Assembly (NCBI GenBank): GCA_035318745.1
Contig: DATHEA010000002.1
Location: forward strand, 1-64,000
Length of the DNA: 64,000 nt
Direction: 5' to 3'
DNA from: VRUE01 sp035318745
Lineage (GTDB): Bacteria > Actinomycetota > Thermoleophilia > Solirubrobacterales > 70-9
The position numbers and the translations under genes were made by a program. Below the pieces are notes generated by a model. It did no database searches. It had not been told where the DNA came from and was given only the letters and a program-made list of their open reading frames with translations. Of the stretch, positions 26,067 through 35,012 are shown in pieces. Numbering within the stretch: the first letter of the stretch is position 1; each line of letters starts with the position of its first letter.

Positions 26067-26861
26067 CTACGGCGCCGGCGGGGGCTCGCCCTCGCCGGCC
26101 TGCGAGCCCTCGACGCGGAGGATCTCGGCCAGCGCGGCGATCCCGACCTGGAGCTGCTCGGGCGTCGGCTCCTTGGTCGCAAGGTGCCGCTGGATCTCGC
26201 GGCCGGGCGTGTGGAACGCCTCGGCCAGCGGAGCACCGTGATTGCGGTCGCTCCAGGCGAACATCTCGACGGCAATCGAGGCGACGCCGAGGCCGACCGC
26301 AGCCCGCGCCAACGGGCTCGGCCGCTCGACCAACCGCTCCAGCACCACCGTGCCACCGGCGGAGAGCAGCATCATCGGCGCCAGCAGGTTGGAGCCACAA
26401 CGATCGTGCTCCTTTGGCACCGACACCGGGTCCTCGATCCCCTGCTCGTAGGCAGCGATCGCCTTGTGCTCGACGCCGTGGTAGGCAGCCAGGTCGCGAT
26501 CGGTGAGGGCGACGACGGCAGGAGCGGCGCCCAGCGCCTGGACCAAGCCCTCGCGCAACGCGGAGCTGGCCAGCCGGCGGCGAAGCAGGCTGGTGGAAAC
26601 CAGCGTCATCCCGATCGTAGCCAGCACCCTGCGATCCTCGAAAGGCAAGCGAGCCGCCGGCATCCGCCGTCGCACCAGCGGCAACACAGCCAAAGCCTCT
26701 AAGAGTTTGAGGGGCCCCCGCAGCCCGGGCACCTTCCCAGCAAGCTTCGGCGCCAGCTCCGGTTTCCGCTCGGAGGCAACCACAACCTGCCGGTCTTCGT
26801 CCCGCACAGCGGCCGCCCAGTGAGTGGGCCCATGGATGAGCAGGCCGTTGCGCAGAGCCAT
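26067..26861 (-). CDS. DUF1385 family membrane protein
   Basis: 264 residues from the ATG at 26861. The motif AAYHGVEHKAIAAYEQG is the DUF1385 signature; the family has no settled function and is usually a multi-helix membrane protein. A hydrophobic stretch appears around residues 175-215 (LAPMMLLSAGGTVVLE). It ends 10 bp before the epimerase gene and may head that operon. Element B2 occupies the upstream gap, 45 bp before its start. Confidence 0.65.
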   Translation of the reverse strand: MALRNGLLIHGPTHWAAAVRDEDRQVVVASERKPELAPKLAGKVPGLRGPLKLLEALAVLPLVRRRMPAARLPFEDRRVLATIGMTLVSTSLLRRRLASSALREGLVQALGAAPAVVALTDRDLAAYHGVEHKAIAAYEQGIEDPVSVPKEHDRCGSNLLAPMMLLSAGGTVVLERLVERPSPLARAAVGLGVASIAVEMFAWSDRNHGAPLAEAFHTPGREIQRHLATKEPTPEQLQVGIAALAEILRVEGSQAGEGEPPPAP

Positions 26862-26905
26862 GCCACCGAGTCTCAGCTTCTCCGAAGCGATAGTCGGACG
26901 ATAGA

Positions 26906-27031
26906 GGAGGCGGGGAGTCGTCTCGTGAGTTCCTCGCGAAGCGGCTCCGCAGAGTGTTTCTTTGCCGCGAAGCGGCACCAGATTGGTGAGCGAAGCGAAC
27001 ATGGGAACTCACGAGACGACTCCCCACCTCC
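26906..27031. repeat. Palindromic element family B, copy 2
   Basis: Arms 26906-26933 and 27004-27031 (GGAGGCGGGGAGTCGTCTCG and on) pair with a single mismatch. The core again has three GCGAAGC heptamers and a CCGCGAAGCGG hairpin, with AACATGGGAACT at the right junction. It lies in the tandem gap between rarA and the DUF1385 gene. Confidence 0.85.
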
Positions 27032-27098
27032 CACAACGACCGACGACCGCGCAGTTCCCGCGCGGTCGTCGGATTCCCCCTGATTTCCCATTTAAATC

Positions 27099-27133
27099 CC
27101 GGCCGGAGACCCCCAGTCCAGGCCTCCGGCCGG
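27099..27133 (-). terminator. Hairpin downstream of rarA
   Basis: CCGGCCGGAG (27099-27108) pairs with CTCCGGCCGG (27124-27133), with a 15-nt loop, 77 bp beyond the rarA stop. On the minus strand it is followed by GATTTAAAT. The remaining 26862-27209 gap holds only this hairpin and element B2. Confidence 0.5.
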
Positions 27134-27209
27134 TGTGTCGGCTCTCCCTGGCTCTAACTTGGAAAGCCACCTCTGAAACACGGCGTCTATGAAGAAGTTG
27201 CGCCTGCGA

Positions 27210-28550
27210 CTAGGCGCCTGATTCGCTGCCGAGGAGCTTTTTGCGAAGCGCCTCGAGGCGGCTGCTCAGCTCGGCCTCGAAGCCGCGGTCGCTGGGCTCG
27301 TAGAACCGCAGCTCCTCCAGCCCCGGGGGCATCAGCGGCTGGTCACTGACGGCATCCGGCTCGTCGTGCGCGTAGCGGTAGCCCTCGCCCCGACCGAGCT
27401 CCCCGGCGCCGGGGTAATGAGCGTCGCGCAGGTAGTCGGGTGGCGTCTTGGCGCCGTTCTCGCGCACCTCGGCCCGGGCGCGGCCGAGAGCTTTGTGGGA
27501 AGCGTTGGACTTCGGCGCGAGGGCCAGGTAGACGGTGGCCTGGGCGAGATTGAGCGCACACTCGGGCAGGCCCACCCGGTCGACCGCGCGCGCCGCGGCG
27601 TCGGCGACGAGCAGCGCCTGGGGATCGGCGTTGCCGACGTCCTCGGAGGCGAGGATGACCATGCGGCGGGCGATGAAGCGCGGATCCTCGCCGCCCTCCA
27701 GCATCACCGCCAGGTAGTAGAGCGAGGCGTCGACGTCGGAGCCGCGAGTCGCCTTGATCCAGGCGGAGACGAAGTCGTAGTGGCGATCGCCCTGGCGGTC
27801 GTAGTCCAGTGCCTTGCGCTGCAGGGCGTCCTCGACGGCGGCGATGTCGATTGGCTCGCCGCGAGAGCGCTCGACCGCCCGCTCCAGGGCAGCGAGGGCG
27901 ACCCGGGCATCGCCACCCGAGCGCTGCGCCAACATCTCCAGCGCCCCGTCCTCGACCGGCGGCGGCTCGGCCAGCCCGCGCTCGGGATCGTCCAGCGCCC
28001 GCCGCAAAAGCTCCTCCACCTGCTCCGCCGACAGCGGCTGCAGCTCATATATCTGGCAGCGAGACAGCAGCGCCGAATTCACCTCGAAGTAGGGGTTCTC
28101 AGTGGTCGCCCCGATCAGCGTCAACAGCCCCTCCTCGACAGCCGGCAGCAGCGCATCCTGCTGCGCCTTGTTGAAGCGATGGATCTCGTCCAAGAACAGG
28201 ATCGTCGGTCGCCCGGCGCCGTGGCGCCGCTCCCGAGCCCGCTCGATCACGCTGCGGATCTCGGCTTTGCCGGCGTTGACAGCGGACTCCTCCTCGAAAG
28301 CCCCATCCGCCCCAGCAGCCGCGATCCGAGCCAGCGTCGTCTTCCCGGAGCCAGGCGGCCCGTAAAGGATCGCCGAGTGCGGGTGTCCGCTTTCGATCGC
28401 AGTGCGAAGTGCGGATCCCTCCCCGAGAACGTGCTCCTGCCCCACGAGCTCATCCAAGCTTCGCGGCCTCATCCGGACGGCCAAGGGTGCGTCAGCAGCT
28501 ACCTCCCCAGCGGCACTGGGCTCATCGCTCTCGAACAGTCGGTCGGGCAT
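27210..28550 (-). CDS. rarA: Replication-associated recombination ATPase RarA
   Basis: 446 residues. An AAA+ ATPase related to clamp loaders and RuvB that acts at stalled replication forks. Walker A GPPGSGKTT is at residues 64-72, Walker B ILFLDEIHRF at about residues 117-126, and the sensor-1 region is GATTENPYFEVNSALLSRC. The C-terminal part carries the SAWIKATRGSDVDASLYYLA and ARRMVILASEDVG blocks specific to RarA/MgsA. Length is typical. Divergent from the 28750 gene, with element B3 between. Confidence 0.93.
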   Translation of the reverse strand: MPDRLFESDEPSAAGEVAADAPLAVRMRPRSLDELVGQEHVLGEGSALRTAIESGHPHSAILYGPPGSGKTTLARIAAAGADGAFEEESAVNAGKAEIRSVIERARERRHGAGRPTILFLDEIHRFNKAQQDALLPAVEEGLLTLIGATTENPYFEVNSALLSRCQIYELQPLSAEQVEELLRRALDDPERGLAEPPPVEDGALEMLAQRSGGDARVALAALERAVERSRGEPIDIAAVEDALQRKALDYDRQGDRHYDFVSAWIKATRGSDVDASLYYLAVMLEGGEDPRFIARRMVILASEDVGNADPQALLVADAAARAVDRVGLPECALNLAQATVYLALAPKSNASHKALGRARAEVRENGAKTPPDYLRDAHYPGAGELGRGEGYRYAHDEPDAVSDQPLMPPGLEELRFYEPSDRGFEAELSSRLEALRKKLLGSESGA

Positions 28551-28586
28551 TGGCCGAGTATGACCGTGCCGGTAGTCGCGCTAGTC

Positions 28587-28724
28587 GGGAGCCGGGTGAG
28601 GACTTGTGAGTGCCTCGCGAAGCGGCGCACCGGCGAGAGATTCAAGTCGCGAAGCGACACCAACATAGTGAGCGGAGCGTCAGCGAAGCGAACCCAGGCA
28701 CTCCCAAGTCCTCACCCGGCTCCC
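28587..28724. repeat. Palindromic element family B, copy 3
   Basis: Arms 28587-28615 and 28696-28724 (GGGAGCCGGGTGAGGACTTG and on) pair with one mismatch. The core has three GCGAAGC heptamers. The second is flanked TC..GA where copies 1 and 2 have CC..GG, a compensated change. The block CCAACATAGTGAGCGGAGCG is shared with copies 4 and 5. It fills the divergent gap between rarA and the aldehyde dehydrogenase gene. Confidence 0.85.
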
Positions 28725-28749
28725 ATCCCACGCCGTACAATCGCCAACC

Positions 28750-30348
28750 ATGGAGATCGCCACGCAGCCCCAAGCCGCCCAGTCCACGCTCGAGTCCTTC
28801 AACCCAGCAACGGGAGAGCTGGTCGGATCGGTAGCCACGATCACCCCCGACGAAGTCCAGGCGGTGGTAGACGACGTAGCCCGCATCCAGCCAGCCTGGG
28901 CCGAGCTGAGCCTCGAGACCCGCGGCGCCTACCTGAAGCGCGCCGCCGACGCCCTGCTGGATGACATTGACGAGCTCGCTGAACTGCTCGTCAACGAGCA
29001 GGGCAAGCCACGCGCCGAGGCGTACACGATGGAGCTGCTGCCGACGGTCGACGCGCTGCACTGGTGCGCCAAGGCCGGACCCAAGATCCTCGCTGACGAG
29101 AAGGTGCGGATGTCCCAGGCCTTCCTGGCGAGCAAGAAATCGCGCTTCACCTATGAGCCGATTGGCGTCGTCGGGGTGATCGCGCCCTGGAACTACCCCT
29201 GGTCGATCCCCTTCGGCGAGGTTGCGATCGCGCTGATGGCCGGCAACGGCGTCGTCCTCAAGCCGGCCAGTCTGACGCCGCTGCTGGGCGAGGCGATCCG
29301 CCGCGTCTTCGAGAAGGGCGGCCTGCCCGAGGGCCTGGTCCGCGTCGTCCATGGCGGTGGCGCCGTCGGCGATGCGCTGGCGAAGTCGAGCGCCGGCAAG
29401 ATCTTCTTCACCGGTTCAGTTGACGTCGGCCGGGTGGTCGGCGAGGTCTGCGCGAAGCAGCTGAAGGGCTCGGTTCTCGAGCTGGGCGGCAAGGACCCGA
29501 TGATCGTCTGCGCCGATGCCGACCTCGGCAACGCGATCTCCGGCGCCGTCTGGGGCGGCTTCGCCAACGCCGGCCAGACCTGCTCGGGGATCGAGCGGGT
29601 CTACGTCATGCGCGAGGTCGCCGACCGCTTCGTCGAGGGCGTCGCCCGCGAGGCACAGAAGCTGCGGCTCGGCAACCCGATCGAGTGGGAGACCGAGATC
29701 GGCCCGATGACCTCCGACGGCCAGTACGAGATCGTCGTCGACCTGATCGAGGACGCGGTCGCCTCCGGCGCCACCAAGCTCTGCGGCGGCCCGACCGAGG
29801 TCGCCGGCCTCTCCGACAAATACATCGCCCCGACCGTGCTGACCGGGGTCACCCACGAGATGCGGATCATGAAAGAGGAGGTCTTCGGCCCGGTGCTGCC
29901 GATCGTCGTCGTCGACTCCGAGCAGGAGGCGATCGACCTCGCCAACGACTCCGAGTTCGGCCTCGGCGCCTCGGTCTGGACCAAGGACCGGCAAAAGGGC
30001 GCGCGGATCGCACGGCGGATCGAGTCGGGCATGGTCTGGGTCAACGACCACTCCTTCAGCCACGGCGCCTGCCAGTGCGCCTGGGGCGGCGTCAAGGACT
30101 CCGGAGTTGGTCGCTCGCACTCCAAATTCGGCTTCTACGAGTGCGTCAACGTGAAGATGAACGCATGGGAGCCGGGCCTTACCCGCGACTTCTGGTGGCA
30201 CCCGTACGACCAGACCCTGGGCGAAGCGGTGCGCGCTTCGGCAAAGCTGCTCTACGGCAAGGGCGAGACCCGGACCAAGGCCCTGCGCGAGGGCGCCGGG
30301 CCGCTGCTCAAGGTCGGCGCCCGCACTTTGCGCAAGCGTCGCACTTGA
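28750..30348 (+). CDS. Aldehyde dehydrogenase (ALDH superfamily)
   Basis: 532 residues. The NAD-binding region contains APWNYPWSIPFGEVAIALMA, the catalytic Glu lies in VLELGGKDPMIVC and the catalytic Cys in NAGQTCSGIERVYV. A C-terminal extension of about 50 residues goes beyond the usual ALDH fold. It resembles the long-chain or succinate-semialdehyde-type branch, but the substrate is uncertain. Its TGA overlaps the TTG start of ccmA, so it may head the heme-export transcript. Confidence 0.85.
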   Translation: MEIATQPQAAQSTLESFNPATGELVGSVATITPDEVQAVVDDVARIQPAWAELSLETRGAYLKRAADALLDDIDELAELLVNEQGKPRAEAYTMELLPTVDALHWCAKAGPKILADEKVRMSQAFLASKKSRFTYEPIGVVGVIAPWNYPWSIPFGEVAIALMAGNGVVLKPASLTPLLGEAIRRVFEKGGLPEGLVRVVHGGGAVGDALAKSSAGKIFFTGSVDVGRVVGEVCAKQLKGSVLELGGKDPMIVCADADLGNAISGAVWGGFANAGQTCSGIERVYVMREVADRFVEGVAREAQKLRLGNPIEWETEIGPMTSDGQYEIVVDLIEDAVASGATKLCGGPTEVAGLSDKYIAPTVLTGVTHEMRIMKEEVFGPVLPIVVVDSEQEAIDLANDSEFGLGASVWTKDRQKGARIARRIESGMVWVNDHSFSHGACQCAWGGVKDSGVGRSHSKFGFYECVNVKMNAWEPGLTRDFWWHPYDQTLGEAVRASAKLLYGKGETRTKALREGAGPLLKVGARTLRKRRT

Positions 30349-30995
30349 CGGACCCCGCCGTCGCGGTCGCCGGGCTGCGGCGCGACTTCGATGAACTCCC
30401 GGCGCTCGACGGGGTCGATTTCGAGCTGGCGGTGGGCGAGTCGCTGGTCGTGCTGGGGCCGAACGGAGCCGGCAAGACGACTCTGCTGCGCATCCTCGCC
30501 ACCCTGCTGCGGCCCAGCGGCGGGGAAGTGCGGGTGCTGGGTGCTCAGCTGCCCGGTGAGGCCTGGAAGGCACGCGGCCGGATCGGCTTCCTCGGCCATG
30601 AGCCACTGCTCTACCGCGACCTGAGCGGGCGCGAGAACCTGCGCTTCCACGCGCGGCTGCACGGGCTGCGCGGCGATGCGGGCGAGGCTCGGATCGAGCG
30701 GCTGCTGGCGACGATCGGAATGGAGCGCCGTGCCGACCAGCACGTCGCCGAGCTCTCGGCGGGAATGCGCCAGCGCCTCGCGATCTGCCGCTGCGTCCTG
30801 CACGAGCCCGAGCTGCTGCTGCTCGACGAGCCCGACTCCAACCTCGACGCCGAGGGCCGCGAGCTGGCCCGCGAGCTGATCGGCCCGGGCGAGGGACGTA
30901 CCCGCGTCCTCGTCACCCACGACCCCGAGCGGGCGCTGCCCGACGCCGATCAGGTGCTGCGGCTCGGCGCCGGCGGCCGGGTGGCGGTCGCGTGA
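30345..30995 (+). CDS. ccmA: Heme-export ABC transporter ATPase CcmA-like
   Basis: 216 residues from a TTG that overlaps the preceding stop (TTGA). Walker A GPNGAGKT is at residues 38-45, the signature is ELSAGMRQRLAICRC, and Walker B is LLLLDEPDSNLD. Followed by a CcmB permease and CcmC, it is the ATPase of the heme-handling exporter in system I cytochrome c maturation. An ABC ATPase alone could serve other exporters; the neighbours fix the call. Confidence 0.85.
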   Translation: MTDPAVAVAGLRRDFDELPALDGVDFELAVGESLVVLGPNGAGKTTLLRILATLLRPSGGEVRVLGAQLPGEAWKARGRIGFLGHEPLLYRDLSGRENLRFHARLHGLRGDAGEARIERLLATIGMERRADQHVAELSAGMRQRLAICRCVLHEPELLLLDEPDSNLDAEGRELARELIGPGEGRTRVLVTHDPERALPDADQVLRLGAGGRVAVA

Positions 30996-31672
30996 CCCCG
31001 TCCCGCCTCGCCTTCGCCGCGATCCTCGGCAAGGATCTGCGGGCCGAGCTGCGCACCCTGCAGTCGCTGCCGGCGATGGCGCTGTTCGCGGTCACCACCT
31101 TCGTCATCTTCCGCTTCGGCCTCGATCGCACCAGCCTCTCCGGCAGCCTCGCCGCCGGGGTGCTCTGGGTGACCGTGCTCTTCGCCGCGATCCTCGGCAT
31201 CAACCGCCTCTTCGTCAGCGAGCGCGAGGAGGGCGGTTTCGACGCGATCCGCCTCGCCCCGATCGACCGCAGCGCACTCTTTGCCGCCAAGGCGTCGGCG
31301 CTGCTCGTCTACCTGCTGGTGCTGGAGCTGGTCGTCGTCCCCGTCTTCGCCGTCTTCTTCCTCGACTCGGCCGCGGCGCTGCCGCCGCTCGCCCTCGTCC
31401 TCCTGCTCGCCGACCTTGGCCTCGCCGCGACCGGCACCCTGATCTCCTCGATGGCGGTCAACTCACGCGCCCGCGACCTGCTCGCGCCGCTGGTGCTGCT
31501 GCCCCTCGTAGTGCCGCTCTCGATCGCCGCCACCGGCGCGATCGAGCCACTGCTGGCGCTGGGCGGTCCCGGTTACCACCGCTTCGGCACCTGGCTCGCG
31601 ACGCTCGGCCTATACGATTTGATCTTCCTCCTGGTCGGATACGCGGTGTTCGACTTCTTGGTGGAGGACTGA
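30992..31672 (+). CDS. ccmB: Heme exporter permease CcmB
   Basis: 226 residues, about six membrane helices, GTG start overlapping ccmA (GTGA). The early segment KDLRAELRTLQSLPAMALFA and FVSEREEGGFDAIRLAPIDR are characteristic of CcmB. With CcmA it forms the ABC part of the cytochrome c maturation system. Confidence 0.88.
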   Translation: MTPSRLAFAAILGKDLRAELRTLQSLPAMALFAVTTFVIFRFGLDRTSLSGSLAAGVLWVTVLFAAILGINRLFVSEREEGGFDAIRLAPIDRSALFAAKASALLVYLLVLELVVVPVFAVFFLDSAAALPPLALVLLLADLGLAATGTLISSMAVNSRARDLLAPLVLLPLVVPLSIAATGAIEPLLALGGPGYHRFGTWLATLGLYDLIFLLVGYAVFDFLVED

Positions 31673-31702
31673 GGCGCCCACCCCGCCCACCGCGCCACGA
31701 GC

Positions 31703-32425
31703 ATGTACGGCAAAGGCCTGAGACCACTCTCGATCGCGACCGTCGCGGCAATCGTCGCGTCGCTCTCGCTGGTCTTCTTCTACGCCCCGCTCGACGCCGA
31801 CCAGGGCTTCATCCAGAAGATCTTCTACCTGCACGTGCCGCTGGCGATCGTGGCGCTGATCGGGTTCGTGGTCGGGGGCGTCTTCGCGATCGCGCACCTG
31901 CGCAGCGGCAACTCGCGCTGGGACGCCTACTCCTACGTCTCGATCCACATGTCGGTGATCTTCGGCGTCGCCGTGCTGATCACCGGCTCGATCTGGGCCA
32001 AGGCATCCTGGGGACACTGGTGGGTCTGGGACGAGCCGACGCTGGTCAGCTTCCTGATCGTCTTCCTGATGTACGCGACCTACTACCCGTTCCGCTACGC
32101 GATCGAGGATCGGGAGCGCCAGGCACGCTACGCCTCGGTGTTTGCGATCACGGCCGGCGCCTTCGTGCCGCTCAACTTCATGGCGGTGCGGATGGCGCAG
32201 AGCCTCGTCCACCCGCGGGTCTTCGCCACGACCAACGGCGGCCTGCCCGGCTCGATGATGCTGGCCTTCCTCGCCAGCCTGCTGGCGATCGGCCTGCTCT
32301 GGGTGACCCTGGTCAAGTTCGAGCTGACCGCGAAGAGCGCCTCCGGGCAGCTGAAGCGACTGCGTCGCGCGCTCGACGCTCCGGCTCCCGGCGGGCGCTC
32401 CCGCGTCGCCCCGGAGGTCAGCTAG
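31703..32425 (+). CDS. ccmC: Cytochrome c maturation protein CcmC
   Basis: 240 residues with six membrane helices. It carries the tryptophan-rich heme-handling motif WAKASWGHWWVWDEP and the flanking His residues HVPLA and SIHMSV that ligate heme in this family. CcmC loads heme onto the chaperone CcmE. No ccmE, ccmF or ccmH is present in the window; a TlpA thioredoxin is 8 kb downstream. Confidence 0.9.
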   Translation: MYGKGLRPLSIATVAAIVASLSLVFFYAPLDADQGFIQKIFYLHVPLAIVALIGFVVGGVFAIAHLRSGNSRWDAYSYVSIHMSVIFGVAVLITGSIWAKASWGHWWVWDEPTLVSFLIVFLMYATYYPFRYAIEDRERQARYASVFAITAGAFVPLNFMAVRMAQSLVHPRVFATTNGGLPGSMMLAFLASLLAIGLLWVTLVKFELTAKSASGQLKRLRRALDAPAPGGRSRVAPEVS

Positions 32426-32703
32426 TGCTCGCCCTGCTCGCCGCAACCCCGGCGCTGCCGCTCGACGAGGCCGGCAAGTACGTCGCCGGCGCCTACGTCG
32501 TCTTCCTCGCCCTGATCGTCGTCTACGTGGCGATCATGGCGGCCAAACTGCAGCGGATCGAGCGTGAGCTGAGCGAGCTGGCGAGATTTGCGGAGACGCG
32601 ATCCAACGGAGGCCAAACCGCCCCCGGACGCGGGGGTGAGGAGCCATCCATATCTGATTCTTTGGCTCCTCACGGAGCAGAGGAGGCCGCGCCGTATGAG
32701 TGA
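32425..32703 (+). CDS. CcmD-like small membrane protein
   Basis: 92 residues from the GTG at 32425, which shares a base with the ccmC stop. One membrane helix (YVAGAYVVFLALIVVYVAIMA) is followed by basic-acidic residues (KLQRIERELSELARFAE), the usual CcmD layout, and a longer hydrophilic tail. CcmD helps release heme-loaded CcmE. The call depends on position and topology because CcmD sequences are poorly conserved. Its end overlaps the hemA start by 8 bp. Confidence 0.65.
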   Translation: MLALLAATPALPLDEAGKYVAGAYVVFLALIVVYVAIMAAKLQRIERELSELARFAETRSNGGQTAPGRGGEEPSISDSLAPHGAEEAAPYE

Positions 32704-34054
32704 GTTGCTGGCCCTCGGCGTCTCCCACAAGACGGCGCCGCTCGACCTGCGCGAGCGGCTCTCGCTGACCGAGGGCCGTGCGGTCGGCGCGCTGCACGAG
32801 CTGACCGCGGTCGACGGCATCCACGAGGCAGCGGCAATATCGACTTGCAATCGAACGGAGCTCTACCTGATCGTCTCCGACACGGTCGAAGCCGAGTCGA
32901 CGGCGCTGGGCGTGCTGACCCGGCAGGCGGAGATCCGCCCGACCGAGCTTCTCGGCCATCTCTACTCGCTGCGTTCCGGCGATGCCGCCCGGCACCTCTT
33001 CAGGGTCACGGCCGGGCTCGACTCGATGATCGTTGGCGAGGCCGAGGTCCAGGGCCAGGTCAAACGCGCCTACGAGCTGGCGCTGGTCGAGGGCGCCACC
33101 GGGCCGATCCTCAACCGCCTCTTCCGCGGCGCCCTCGCCGCCGGCGGCCGGGTCCGCGAGGAGACCGCAGTCGGCGAGAAGGGCGTCTCAATCCCCTCGG
33201 TGGCGGTGGAGCTGGCGCGGCACACGCTCGGCGACCTCGGCAAGCGGGGGGTGCTGGTGATCGGCGCCGGAGAGACGGCGGAGCTGGTCGCCAAGGCCCT
33301 GGTCGCCCGCGGCGCCGCCAGCGTCTTCGTCGCCAACCGTCACTACGACCGGGCGATCGGCCTGGCCCAGCGCTTCGCTGGAGAGGCCGTCCGCTTCGAG
33401 GATCTCCCCGAGCAGCTGCAGGCCGCCGACATCGTCGTCTCCGCAACCAACTCCCCCCACCACATCGTCGAGCGTGACGGCCTGGCCCAGGTGATGGAGA
33501 CACGCTCGGGCCGGCCTCTGCTCCTGGTCGACATCGCCGTGCCGCGCGACATCGAACCCGAGTGCCGTGAGGTCGCCGGGGTCAGCCTCTACGACATCGA
33601 CGACGTGCAGCAGATCGTCGAGCGCAACGCCAGTGGCCGGGAGGGCGAGGCGAGGCGCGCGGAGCCGATTCTCACCGCCGAGCTCGATCGCTTCGAGCGC
33701 TGGCTCGCCGCGCTGGAGGTGGTGCCGACGATCGCCTCGCTGCGCGAGCGCGCCGACGAGATCGTCGCCCGCGTGCTGGCCGAGAACGACGGCCGCTGGG
33801 AGAGCCTCGGCGAGGCCGACCGCAAACGGCTCACGGCGATGGCAAAGGCGATCGCCTCGCGCCTCCTGCACGAGCCGACTCTGCGGATGAAGCGCTCCGC
33901 CGGCAGCGACGATGCATACGCGTACGTCAGCGCGCTGCGCGAGCTGTTCGGGTTGGACGCGGAGACCGAGCCGGAGGGTGAGGCGCCTGGCAAGGTGACT
34001 GAGCTTCGTCGGGCCGGTCGCGGTGGAGCCCATCTCGGTAGGGGTTCCACTTAA
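32696..34054 (+). CDS. hemA: Glutamyl-tRNA reductase
   Basis: 452 residues from the ATG at 32696, preceded by AGAGGAGG. The enzyme reduces glutamyl-tRNA to glutamate-1-semialdehyde, the first step of the C5 tetrapyrrole route. It shows GVSHKTAP (residues 8-15), the catalytic Cys51 in STCNRTELY, the NADPH site GVLVIGAGETAEL and a C-terminal helical dimerisation domain. The last residues (RRAGRGGAHLGRGST) and the TAA stop come from palindromic element A2. Operon with hemC and cobA-hemD. Confidence 0.95.
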   Translation: MSELLALGVSHKTAPLDLRERLSLTEGRAVGALHELTAVDGIHEAAAISTCNRTELYLIVSDTVEAESTALGVLTRQAEIRPTELLGHLYSLRSGDAARHLFRVTAGLDSMIVGEAEVQGQVKRAYELALVEGATGPILNRLFRGALAAGGRVREETAVGEKGVSIPSVAVELARHTLGDLGKRGVLVIGAGETAELVAKALVARGAASVFVANRHYDRAIGLAQRFAGEAVRFEDLPEQLQAADIVVSATNSPHHIVERDGLAQVMETRSGRPLLLVDIAVPRDIEPECREVAGVSLYDIDDVQQIVERNASGREGEARRAEPILTAELDRFERWLAALEVVPTIASLRERADEIVARVLAENDGRWESLGEADRKRLTAMAKAIASRLLHEPTLRMKRSAGSDDAYAYVSALRELFGLDAETEPEGEAPGKVTELRRAGRGGAHLGRGST

Positions 34055-34138
34055 CTTTTTGGGTGAAGCGCAGCAGGTTGTCAGCGAAACGAATCAACCA
34101 AAAAGTACAAGACGTTCCACCCCTACCGAGATGGGCTC
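34026..34138. repeat. Palindromic element family A, copy 2
   Basis: Perfect 20-bp arms GAGCCCATCTCGGTAGGGGT (34026-34045) and their complement (34119-34138). The conserved strands TTCCACTTA and GTACAAGACGTT and an inner stem ACTTTTTGG/CCAAAAAGT are present; copy 1 has ACTTTTTCG/CGAAAAAGT, a compensated change. The left arm holds the end of hemA and the element supplies its TAA. The right arm ends one base before the hemC ATG, so folding would hide the hemC ribosome-binding region. Confidence 0.8.
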
Positions 34139-34139
34139 A

Positions 34140-35012
34140 ATGATTCGGATCGCTACTCGCAACAGTGCATTGGCCAAGGCGCAGGCAGGTCAGGTCGCTG
34201 CGCTGTTGGGGGGAGCTGAGTTGATCGAGGTTTCCTCTGACGGCGAAGTCGGAGATAAGGCACGTTTCGTACGGGGAGTCGAGCGTGCCCTTCTGGCGAG
34301 GGAAGCGGAGATCGGGGTGCACTCGGCCAAGGACCTGCCGGCTGAGATGCCTGAGGGACTGGTGATCGCGGCGGTGCCGGTACGGGAGGATCCGGCCGAT
34401 GTGTGGATCGGGACGGGGGGCTCGCTTGACGACGTGTCCGAAGGCGCCAGGGTGGGGACGGCCAGTCTCCGCCGGCGTGCGCAGCTGCTCGCCGCCCGGC
34501 CAGATCTCGAGGTGAGCGAGCTGCACGGCAACGTCGACACGCGGTTGCGCAAGCTCGGCGAGGAAGAGCTGGACGGGGTCGTGCTTGCCGCCGCCGGCCT
34601 CAATCGGCTGGGCCGCGAGGGTGAGGTTTCCTTCACGCTGCCGGCGGGGGCAATGGTCCCGGCGGCCGGCCAGGGTGCGCTCGTCCTGCAGGCACGCGGC
34701 AGCGACGCGGACTCGATCGCGGCGGCCGCGGAAATCGGCGACGAGATGGCCCTGCGTGAGCTGACCGCGGAGCGCGCCGTGGTTGCCCTGCTCGGGGCGA
34801 CCTGCGCGACGCCGATCGGCGTCCACGCCCAAGTCGATGGCGGGGGGCTGACGATCGAGGCCTTCGTCGGCCTGCCCGACGGCAGCGAGTGGATCCGCGA
34901 CCGGGTCGAGGGCGAAGCCGAGGAGCCGGCAGCGGCCGGAGCACTGCTCGCCGAGCGTCTGCTCAGCGCCGGCGCCCGCGACATCCTCGACCGGGTCGAG
35001 GAAATGGCGTGA
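34140..35012 (+). CDS. hemC: Hydroxymethylbilane synthase (porphobilinogen deaminase)
   Basis: 290 residues from the ATG at 34140 (a second in-frame ATG lies at 34131). The canonical opening MIRIATRNSALAKAQAGQVA supports this start. It polymerises four porphobilinogens. VHSAKDLP, GTASLRRRAQL and ELHGNVDTRLRKL are typical. The dipyrromethane-attaching Cys is in LGATCATPIGVHA. The early TTGD-type block is altered to SSDGEVGDKARF, slightly unusual. The start sits beside element A2. Confidence 0.93.
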   Translation: MIRIATRNSALAKAQAGQVAALLGGAELIEVSSDGEVGDKARFVRGVERALLAREAEIGVHSAKDLPAEMPEGLVIAAVPVREDPADVWIGTGGSLDDVSEGARVGTASLRRRAQLLAARPDLEVSELHGNVDTRLRKLGEEELDGVVLAAAGLNRLGREGEVSFTLPAGAMVPAAGQGALVLQARGSDADSIAAAAEIGDEMALRELTAERAVVALLGATCATPIGVHAQVDGGGLTIEAFVGLPDGSEWIRDRVEGEAEEPAAAGALLAERLLSAGARDILDRVEEMA

